Assembly (NCBI RefSeq): GCF_949628265.1
Contig: NC_088789.1
Span: 4,208,886-4,272,885, forward strand
Source of the DNA: Cloeon dipterum
Taxonomy: Eukaryota; Arthropoda; Insecta; Ephemeroptera; Baetidae
Direction of reading: 5' to 3'
DNA length: 64,000 nucleotides
Below, piece by piece: positions 40,601 through 50,627 of this stretch. The position numbers and the translations under genes were made by a program. The stretch's first letter is position 1. Every line of letters starts with the position of its first letter. The notes below the pieces were generated by a model that saw only the letters and a program-made list of their open reading frames with translations, had not been told where the DNA came from and searched no databases.

Positions 40601-43600
40601 GCCGGAGAAAAAATGTTAAGCACCATCAAAATTCACGTTTAAAATATTGTCAGCCGCCGCCTTAAATCTCGCGGCTGAGACTTCTAGTTACCGTCCACTA
40701 AATTTTATAAACGAGAGCGATGCCCACTAGTATTCATCTCCATATTCATTGCGGACGCTCAATCTGGTTTGCAGATACTGGAGGCACACGATCTTCCCAT
40801 CAAAGACTTTATGGGCAGCAGCGACCCGTACGTTAAGGTGCAGCTCCTGCCGGACCGGAAAAGAAAATTTCAGACCAAGGTCCACCGTAAGAACTTAAAC
40901 CCCGTCTTTAATGAAACCTTCATATTCAGGTCAGACTGAAGCAAATTTCTTTGAAGCTTACGTTAATCGCAACTAATTACAATGTTGGCAGTGTTGCGTT
41001 TGAGGAGTTGGGCGACCGTTACTTGCAATTCTCCGTATACGACTTTGACCGCTTTTCCAGGCATGACATCATCGGTCAGGTAAGGAGTAAAGGAGTTGGG
41101 GATTGTTAAAGTTTAATTACTCTCTGTGATAAATCATACGCAACCCTTGAGGACAAGTTATTGACCTCGGCTTTTGATGTAGAGTAATTATGAAATGAAC
41201 GCAGCGAGGAATCCTCATCCTTTGACGTACCGTGTTTTCAAATTACTTCTGGTTAGAAATTCGTAATGCTATCTTTCATTTTTAATGATCAAAATGTTGA
41301 ACTAGATGTTGAAAATGAGAAAAATTTTACATAGGAAAACTATATCAAACGCTCTCAAACAACAGCAAGCTATTTCAGCCGATCAGTCTAAACCTGCAAA
41401 ACAAAATCCATAGCAACAGAATCAAGTTCAGAATTTGTCAAAAACGAGGAAATACCTTAATCGATTATCAAAAAAGAAAAGGGGAGTTGATAAAATCCAC
41501 CACTCGCTTTACCAGAGACTCTAACCCCTCTAACAAAAAGTTTACAACAAAAGTGAATAATTTCGTATTTTTTTAAAATATTCAAAATGTTTCAAACAGA
41601 AAACATGGGCTATCAAAGCAACTTCATGTTTTATTACGTTTCAAGCATCTCATTGCGCACTGGGAATTGACAAAACAAAACAGCATAAATTGATATCTGT
41701 TTTGTTTGAAATGTCCGTTACAGGTCGTGTTCAGAGGTCTGCTGGACCAAAGCGATTTGGAAAAGGAAATTGAATTTACGATGAACATCATCAGCACGCC
41801 GCAGGTAAATATATGTATTTAACTCGCATGTATACTGCTCTTGTTTGCGTGATAAATTATGCGCACGGCCGGAATGCCCGGCACTCTGGGCGTCCAGCAG
41901 CATTCCACTCATTTAATTAATCGACGCGATGCGTGCTTGTTGTTTCGCAGGAGAAGAAAGAGTTGGGCGAGCTGATGCTGTCGCTGTGCTACCTGCCGAC
42001 CGCCGGTCGATTGACCGTCACCGTCATCAAGGCGCGAAATCTCAAGGCCATGGACATCACCGGCTCCTCCGGTGCGTACATTATATCCTCCTCCGCCACC
42101 GCCCCTAATTAACTTTGCTGGTTGAATGCATGGCCTCTCTCCACACTATGTATCCGAAACGCGCCAGACGAGTCGATAATTACTAGGACAACTGGCGCAA
42201 CGCAAAACTAATTTCCCTCCGCCTGCGCCGCTCCTTTTCACCCTGCCGACTATGCGTACGAGGCGGAAAACCGAATCACCCACCAGCCTCCTGCCACCGC
42301 CGCCGGAGAAATTTATTTTGCGAGAGAGCATGTCGCAAAAGCTCTTCATTATATCGTATCATTGTGATTTAGCCGCTGGAAATGCCGCACTAGTTGCTAG
42401 AATGAGAGCACTTGAATGCTCATTAGCCGCGAAACACATTATTTCTCTCCGTCAGAATTCACAGGCAGCCTCGCACTCTTTACAAAGCTACAATTATTAA
42501 TGTTACTATGTGGAAATATTTCAGCAACAAGCTGCTAAAAATCACTAACTAATTTAATTATCACTTCCTTGTTATTTTCATCAAAATAGGTTTTAAATTA
42601 CTCGCACATAACAGGGAAACATCACCAACCTACAAAATTTCCAATGTATTTTTAATATCCATTCATGGTTTATGTTTTTTGAATGCCTTTCCCAAGTAAG
42701 AGCGTGTAATTTCAAATTTGTTTTTACAATCAAGCTTGCTGCCAGTAAATGAGAGCTGAAGATGGTTAAATACCCGCCGAAACAGACAGTCCTATAGTCA
42801 GGGCGCTAGAAGAAAACATAGATTCATTTTCTCGCTTGCTGGAAATGATCCAGAAATTTATGTTTAATTCATATATACTAATAATTTCTCAGAATGGAAT
42901 TAATTGATATTATCAAGCAAGAAGTGATCAATCCTTAATTTTTGTATGAGTATTTTTTATAACATTCATTTAACTCTCAGGGTTCTCGGAAATTAGATTG
43001 AAAAAATATAATCTTTTCGTTCATGGGAAACTGAAAGCACAAAATATGACGATGACATTATTTGATCTTTGCAAGAAGCACTATCTCTCCCTTTCGGATG
43101 ACGTGAGCAGCCCATTCGTGCCAGCTAAAAAGCCAAAAGCCGAGTTGGGCGTTGAGATTTCAGGCTGAGCCGAATGTTCAAGAAATGTTCTTCTGACGTT
43201 GTGCTCCCCTTGATGATACATGTAGCAGAAGATTGAATTTTTCCTGCGTGCGCGGAGTGAAAGCGGGAATCATCCTCAAGGGAAGTTGAGACTAAAAGCT
43301 ACTACTTCCACTAATTATCGGATTTTCGGTCTGCTCCATTTTCTCGGCCGCTTTCAATAACACACCGGCAGACTCCCAGCGGATGCGATCGGCAATAATG
43401 CAGCAGCAGCAGCACCTCTAAGATGAAAGAGCAGCGATAGGTGCGTGAATGCACGGTGTCGGCCTCTCTTTCACGCACAACGGGTCGATGCTAAAGAGAT
43501 CAGTCACGGCGGAAGCGAATGGTGCGCGCGGTAATCAATCTTTCGCCGCCGACGGGGCTATTCACTCCGCCCAAAGGTGCGACTCCTCGCAATATCATAA

Positions 43601-46600
43601 TTAATCTTGGGACCTGGCAAAAAGCACGCATCTGCAACTGGTCGCTGCCGCACACGACAGATTGATCGCTGCACTTTTTCGTGTCGGCCGGCCCCCTGGC
43701 TGCGCCGCCATGAAAAAAAAAACTTATCCGTGACCCGCGCGCATTACTCAAGCGTGAATTACTCTTTTCACAGTCATGATCAAACTCGGCACACTTGTAA
43801 TTTGGAGAGTAGCCCACTGAGAAATTAATCTCCTCTTCAACTCTCTCCCTGCTGCGGAAGAGGCATTTTCATTTCCTGTATTTGTGCTTCGCTCGTGCTT
43901 ATCACAAATCTTGAAAAGGATCGACTCTGCTTTCCGTAAACGTGCGCTGACGCACAATGCAAGCAAGATGTTTGAAAAATCTCTCCTCTTCCGCTGGAGA
44001 GAGCCTGGAATTCGTGGAGCTATGCAACGCGCCAAACAATGGAGTCGAACAGGTTGCATACTTCACCCTGCGGCAGCTGCTTCTGTCAGCAGCTTATAAG
44101 GAAACTGTGCAGTTTGCGCCATTGTTCGCGTTGAAAGTGCATTAGTCAAGCTCATAATATTTTTTTATTTACCATATTACAAAAGCTAGTGCTAGTACAG
44201 TTTTGCAAAAGCGGCTTAAGTCTCGCGCAACTCGGTTGCACGTTGCAAGGATTAACTCTTTCAACTCCGTGTGATGTTAATGAACTGAAACTAGAACACG
44301 CCCAAAATAATACAAGACTCCAGGAAATCTTTTCAAGCGCGGCCTCATTCGATCTCATTCAAGAAAAAGTTGTGTCAATTTTATCTAAAAGAGTAAAGTG
44401 GAGCATCAGTCAACAAAGCATGGTGTTTTTTCTTGCGGATTAAGACTCGTCTTGCTGGTGCTGAAAGACTGGTGCGCCTCATTGTGTTGGCAGTACCAAG
44501 GAAATCCAAAGAGCATCTGTATTGATGCGTGCGCGCAACTGGTGGAGCGGTGGAGCGTAATGGCACCCTCAGCGACGTGTAACACACTCACCCCTAATTT
44601 CTCACAGCAAGCCAGCCGTGGCAGGAGATGGTGTGGCTATAATTCTGTGAAGAGCAGTCTTTCCTCAATCCCCTCCAGCAGCATCAAGTGTATGTTAAGG
44701 GTGCAAACGGCAATAACAAATTTACAAATTCACTTTCATTGAGGATCGACACTTAAAATTACAAGATTTATTACAATACAATATTTGAAAACATTCGAAG
44801 GTGACTTTTATAAATATCGCTGTTCATGAAACAAGCAAGTGTAAAATCCATGATATGCTATTAAACAACAGTCAGCAAATTGAAATTCATAAATAAATTA
44901 ATTCTACGCTCGTTCAATAAATGCTCCAAAAAATAGTCCTAAAGTGCATAATGGCTCTCGCTGTGTTAATGATCTCCGAGGTTAATACTGAATACATATC
45001 GTTCATAGCCGCTGCACGCCTATTTTAGCAGCAATGAAAATTCCGCACCGCAATTCAGGCAAAAGTCCACGCAGTGGGGCTGAAGCGGCTTTGTTCGCGG
45101 CGGGGGAGGCGAAAATAGGTCATTTAGAGCGTGCAAGCTTTAATATTAAGATCCCACTGGAGAGGCTGGAGCTACAGGCACGAGATGAAAGAAGGGAAAG
45201 TGGTTCCCTCTGCTGCACTGCGTGTTGACACACATAAACTGAAAACACAAAGGCTGGCAAATAATAATGAGACGCGCTTTTGATGGATCGTAAGGCGCAC
45301 GTGCCGTGGAAATTAAGATGGAGAAGACGAGATTGCTGTTTTCATTATGCCCAAGCGCGTATGGTGCTTTAATCATGAATATTGAGAAACAAATTAATTT
45401 AATGCTTCTTTGATCTCGCGCCAACGGCAGCAGCAATTATATTTCACTGCAAATATAAGAGTGTTAAATTTTGTCACGTTTTGTAGGGTGGTAAAGAAAT
45501 GCGAGCGTGCAGAGAAGCATCTTGAGATTTCATTCTGATAACAGCAGTAAAGTTGCAAAAAAATGCATTTTCCTGATGTAGTAAATGTAATTAAATTGCG
45601 TATTCTTTGAAGCTGACCTAAATTTTTCAACAGTGAAGAAACAATTCCAACGTGGGAACTATTAAGATCACCAAACAAGTGGTGGAATTTTAATATAAAA
45701 AAAATGGAAGAGAGAAAACTATACAATGAACTAAGAATTATAATTGAATTTAAAATATCCTGCATCGGATACTGTGGCGAGAGATTTATTTTGCTGTGCA
45801 AGATATATTTTTTACACAAAATGTGTTTACCAGAAGTGTTTCCCATGCACTTGTAGTTTTCATGTCTTTCAATTAATTTCTTGTGTTCTATATGTGCATA
45901 TTTTACTTTTTTTCAGATATCAGTTTCCCTTTATATTTTCTTAGTTTAAAAGGTTATATTTCCGAAAGATAAGTTTATGATTGAGACCTTAAAACTGCGA
46001 TCTAGTGCTTATCATGCAAGAGCCAGAATAATTGCATTCAAAGTTTGTACCGTTTCTAATCCCGGCGCCAATTCGAGATTCGGCAAGAACTTTTAATTAG
46101 CACCTCCGGAGACTGGAAGAACAGACTTCGTCACAAAGTGTCTCTCGCGAACTTGAGTCGAGTCTCCTAATTAGCATCCACAGTGGCTGGATCCAGATTT
46201 GAACACGAGAGATTTCACGCGCGAGGTGCTATTATTAACCAGCCAGACACTTTCCAAAGTCTGCGATCCCAGTTGAGGAGAAAAGATTAGCTTACGAAAA
46301 GCCGACTCATCGCCGTGATCATACATATTTGACTTGCTCCTCTTTCTCGCCTCGTCGGCACCGACAGACAGCAACACTTTACCATCTGATCCCTTTCCGT
46401 GTGTTGTTTGATTTCTCTCTGTTTATTTCAATTGGAAAGAATACGTGTTTGCTCGCGACAATACAAACCAATGTGTTGCCAAATCGAGGATGCTGACGCG
46501 TCTTTTATTCGTATTTCGACAGATCCGTACGTGAAGGTGTCGCTCATCTGTCAGGGGCGCCGCATAAAGAAGCGCAAGACGAGTGTGAAGAAGGCCAACC

Positions 46601-48089
46601 TCAACCCCGTGTACAACGAGGCGCTCGTCTTTGATGTGCCCGCGGAAAACGTGGATGATGTTAGTCTGCTCATCAAGGTGCTCGATTATGACAGGTTAGT
46701 TCCTCACTTTTTATTACTGCTGTCTTGTACTAGAACGTGCGAGATCATTTTTATTTCCGGCCGTGTATTACCCTGGTTAAGATCCATATAGAGTAGTTAA
46801 ATTCATTGAAATTCTCGATGCACCTGATTTTGCCTGAAACTGGAATGCCTGAAATGATTGTGCCCGAAAATGAACGAAAATTGATTGAACTTTTAAAATT
46901 AGATCTTTTGTGATTTCCATTACTTGGTTAACCTTGTACAGATAGCATTTAACAATGAGCAGAATCAGCGTCGTGTTCAATAAGAACATAATGTGGCCTT
47001 ACGTGCTTTTGCTGCTATAAAGTTGTGTGTCCAAGCAAGATTTAACTCATTGGTCTGCTTTGAAAAATCTCAATGCTTTTATTTTTCTATGATTTCTTCT
47101 ATACAATTTTGGAACAACAAATTTTTTTTTCGGGTATTCCATGAACTACGATTTCGGGCATTATTCCAATTTCGGGTAAAACACGTACGGGACAACAAAT
47201 TTTCTTCTTTGACTAAATCATGGCACTTTATGAGCTGCAAATTAAAAACAGTTCTGCGAAAAAGCTATTAATTTTCCATTCAATGCTTCTGTTCAAACTC
47301 TCAATATATTTATGCCATAGTTAAAATAATTTGTTCATTTCAGATTAAAAAGCTGCACTGTATACTTTTTAATATGGTAATTTTGCTGAATTAAGGATGT
47401 GAATATAGCGAATCCTTTGAAGTAAATCAATGTGGCTCGCAAATGAACATAATATCAACTAAAAATTAACTATGTGTGAATTAAACGAATGAAATATTCA
47501 AAGCAAAACAAAATGAACGTATGTGTGCTCGCTCTTTGAGGACCGTATTATATAATTCACTTCAAATCATGGTTTGTTAACTTCATTTTTACGACATGTA
47601 TTGGTAAAGTGCGCAAAATTCAATTCGTGTATAATATGATTCGCTTTGGGCATGGTTGGAAACCGTGCAATAACCAGCTCTCTACCCTAGGTTAATTTTC
47701 GCTCTCATTTTGCTATTTATTTCAAATTATTGTCAATATATTTATTTTTGATGCAATTTGATTTTAAAGTGTGAACAATTAAAGATGGATAAATAAATTA
47801 ACTAATAATGCAACTCAATTTACAAGTTTCCAGAGGCATTCTCGATATTTTACTAACGCTTTGGAATAAATTTGTTAACGGCAGAGTTGGCTCAAATGAA
47901 TTGCTCGGTTGCACGGGAATTGGTGCGCAAATCACTGGTCTCGGAAGAGAGCACTGGCTGCAGATGCTGGACAGTCCGCGGCGTCCCGTTGCTCAGTGGC
48001 ACCCCCTGAAAGACTCGCCGCCGCCCCCGTTGCAACTTGCGTCTGCCTCGTCACCACCTATTAGCTTCAACTGCCTCAATACCAGGTAA
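34687..48089 (+). CDS. Syt: Synaptotagmin (Syt-alpha / Syt3-6-10-like), C2A and C2B, nine exons, N-terminus missing
   Basis: Exons: 34687-34944, 35484-35624, 38651-38776, 40775-40929, 40992-41079, 41724-41804, 41951-42071, 46523-46694, 47885-48089. They join in frame to 448 residues plus stop. A hydrophobic segment (residues about 5-27, [13 protein letters not shown]) followed by WRK is the membrane anchor. A linker leads to C2A (about 156-280) and C2B (about 290-425), ending in the HW..ML..PR.P...WHPL signature. C2A keeps all five calcium-binding Asp (LPIKD....SDPYVK and DFDRFSRHD). C2B has four, with Glu at the fifth place (DYDRVGSNE). Synaptotagmins are vesicle calcium sensors that bind SNAREs and lipids. 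The RQLSH..DLD linker and C2 sequences favour the Syt-alpha or vertebrate Syt3/6/10 type; alpha versus beta is uncertain. The first acceptor used is 34687, because reading from 34682 meets a TAG. No in-frame ATG exists in that exon, so a 5' exon is missing. Intron 1 begins with GC. Confidence 0.9.
35625..38650 (+). other. Synaptotagmin intron 2
   Basis: A 3.0 kb intron with donor ATG|GTAAGG and acceptor GATTGCAG. It contains a (GAT)n run (about 36612-36630) and GC-rich patches, but no exon I can support. Confidence 0.8.
36612..36630. repeat. Short (GAT)n run
   Basis: About six GAT units inside synaptotagmin intron 2. Confidence 0.9.
38977..39352 (+). other. Candidate alternative last exon of the synaptotagmin gene
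   Basis: A good acceptor (a T-rich tract, then GGTGCAG ending at 38976) opens a 38-codon frame, in phase 0 with the preceding exon 3, that ends at TAA 39091-39093. An AATAAA follows at 39347-39352, directly before an A-run. Use of this exon would replace almost all of C2A and all of C2B with a short tail beginning [12 protein letters not shown], leaving a membrane-anchored stub. The peptide matches nothing I know, and a 38-codon open frame after an acceptor can occur by chance, so the call rests on the combination of acceptor, phase, stop and polyadenylation signal. Confidence 0.35.
42072..46522 (+). other. Synaptotagmin intron 7, inside C2B
   Basis: A 4.45 kb intron splits C2B after the DITGSS segment: donor G|GTGCGT, acceptor TTTCGACAG, phase 1, rebuilding the Asp of SDPYVK. 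It holds GC-rich patches (about 43360-43730) and AT-rich DNA but no exon that I recognise. Confidence 0.75.
46695..47884 (+). other. Synaptotagmin intron 8 with inverted short repeats
   Basis: A 1.2 kb AT-rich intron between the two loop-3-side exons of C2B. Sequence around 46822-46875 (GCCTGAAACTGGAATGCCTG onward) resembles the reverse complement of about 47125-47182, both carrying repeated CCCGAAA-type motifs. No exon is seen. Confidence 0.6.
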
Positions 48090-50400
48090 GAATTCCACAA
48101 AACAATGTTTGACCACGGGATACACTGAGATTTTTTCTCTGCGACAGGTGAAGAAATGCTGAACGGTTGGCGTTGGTCTTCACTTCTGCGCAATTTGAGG
48201 ACGTCTCTCCGTCCTAACGGCGTCGGTGGCAAGTTTTCTCCTTTTACAGGCCTTCTCTGTGAATAGAAAAGGTCCATAGTCAGCAAAGCACAAATGCGAG
48301 TAGAAGCAGGCACACTGATAATTGTAATTGTGCAAAATTAAGTGTCTCGAAGTCAGTCAGTTCCTTCTCTAGGATTCTCGCTTAATCTTTCTGTTAAATT
48401 AATTAATTATGGGTTAACTCTAATTGTAATTTCATGCAATCGTGCTGGAATCTATTCACGACAATAGTCGAAAATAATTTTGTTTTGTATTTGAATTTTT
48501 TCACCATGAGGCCTTTGAGACTTGAGTTGATCGTTTCTTTTAATAAAACGCAGCTTCTTATTTAGCGTGTAGATTTTGATGTTTTGGTAATTTTAAGGGC
48601 TAGATCGTAGCGTATACTGGTGCTCAAGCTATTCTTATTGAACGAGATTATCTGATGAATATAACGTCGAATGCTGGTGCAAAGCGACTTTCGGAACACA
48701 TTTATAAAAATATATTTTATTATTTTCAATTAGACAATAACGAGCTCTACGAGAATGAAAATCAAGTTGTGAAAAATATTACAGGCACAGTTTGATAGCT
48801 GAGCATTTCTAAACTTAATGATATATCCAAACAAATTTTGATTTTGAGAACGATTTTTAGTTCCTAAATTACAGCTGAAATACTTTTTTATTATTCTTGA
48901 AAACTTCATCACAGGCTGTCCATAAATAATGAGAATGAAGATCAGGTGTAAAGGTAATTTTTAATTTCCACTGAAGCTATCAGCCTAAATGTGTTCAACA
49001 ATAAAAAATACGCAATTTCTCTTTTCTAAAACAAATTTTTAAAAATGAAAGATTTAAATAGCTAGCATTTGTGCGCTCACAGTTTAATTTTAAGAAATCC
49101 TCGCCCTTTCCGCGGGGAAACTTCCCGTTATCCAAAAACGTTGAACCATAATCATCATAATAGTAAACAATTGGATGAGAATAGCTCTCAGTCGCTTGAA
49201 GACTGTCATAAAAATGGGCTTAGGGGTAGTTATTTCGTCAAGGAAAAATTATTATTTCACGATTAGGCTGTTCAGCATAAATATATGTCCAGTTAAAGCG
49301 CATCTGCACATTATAACACGATAATATGTGTCTTCATCAGCATTATGCAGAAAATTAGTTGTATAGGCTACGTTATGTGGCCTTAAATGTTGGTATATTA
49401 TATATTTGTAAAGTCGAAAAATTGCTTTCCTAATTCAAGTTTAGCACAAAATGATAAATGTATGTTTTAGTAAGGAAATACGGAAAATTTCTGCAAAGCA
49501 AACAGCGTAATTTTGTGCCATTTAGGGCGAATTATGTATGTTGAGCTATTGATTGATGTTGATTCATCTAAAAACCTAAAATGTTTAGTGAGAGAAATAA
49601 ATTGTCAGTGTTTCAAAATTTGTTTTTTTTTCTGATCCTTCAAAACATGTGCAATTTTTTAAATCCCTACGCAGGGGTAAGAAAATATAAGCAACGACGA
49701 CCTTATCATTTGGCGCGGGATTCTGTCTTTGTCAAAAATAATTACTCTCTCGTAATAAAATATAATTGAATTATTATAAATTAATACAGTATTCTTGTTT
49801 ACTGAGCACAGTAAGAGGGGGAGAAAGTGTCATTCTTTAATTAATCCTGTAATCTCAAACGTATTAAACCCATTTAAAAAATAATTTCAAATATATACTA
49901 TCTTTACCACTTAACATAATATGTATATTTTAAACTTTTCAAAGAGCACAGAGGAATTGTCTGAAGAATTCGATGCAGCTTCCTCGGTGTGTATAGCAGG
50001 TGTATATGTAGTGAGAGCTGTTTATTTTTCCATTTCAGAATAAGGTTCTAGTTTCAACTACTGGTTGCAGCTCTAATAATTCATGAGTTTCCCATGTTCC
50101 GTCTGAGTAAAGGCTGAGGATTACTCTCTCACAATTAATCAGCTATCCTCTGCATTTAATTCTTCTGACAATTATAATAATCTCGCGTGCTTCTGCCTTT
50201 CATTGACGCATCTATCAAGAAAAGCACGTGTAGTGAAACTTAAAATTGAATTTTATTTTATCATGGTAAAAAAGTTGAAAGAAAACTTTTATATCATTCA
50301 AAGTATAGGCAACGCGTCATACAAGCACGACAAGTGTGTTGCATAGCTTACAATTAGAACACGCAAAGCACTGCTATCATGCGGCAGACGTCTCAATTTC
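48090..50400 (+). other. Synaptotagmin 3' UTR and intergenic DNA
   Basis: A donor-like CAG|GTAAGA (from 48083) and an acceptor GCGACAG (ending 48147) suggest a short optional intron at the end of the coding region. An AATAAA at 48542-48547 is a possible 3' end. The remainder, up to the next gene, is AT-rich with no recognised gene. Confidence 0.55.
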
Positions 50401-50627
50401 GCGTTCTTTTACGGTTGCAGTGGCGAAAAGTTTGCAGCGCCAGTCACAAGTAACAGTGGCGCTGCGCACCATGCGAGTGCTCGCGTAAACACAAGAGCAA
50501 TTTAAAAATGGCGGAGTACTCATATGGGTTTGCGAAGTTCTAGAGCGCAACTCGCGTTCGCAAATACGCTGTTATTTACATCGAACGCCGTATAAGGATA
50601 TGTGTTTACAGCTCTGATAGGTCCTTG
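50401..50627 (+). promoter_or_regulatory. Leader and promoter region of the STPR gene, with a short upstream ORF
   Basis: The composition becomes GC-richer here. AAAAATGGCGGAG at about 50504-50516 resembles a YY1-type initiator motif. It also contains an ATG (50508) opening a 12-codon upstream ORF that ends at TAG 50541-50543. If the transcript starts upstream of it, this uORF could dampen translation of the main ORF. A weak TTTACAG acceptor-like site at about 50605-50611 leaves open that the main ATG sits in a second exon. Confidence 0.35.

Noticed and set aside
46399..46522. Open frame extending upstream of the C2B exon 8
   Set aside because: It is intron read-through. The TTTCGACAG acceptor at 46522 and the phase 1 donor at 42071 rebuild the expected SDPYVK exactly.
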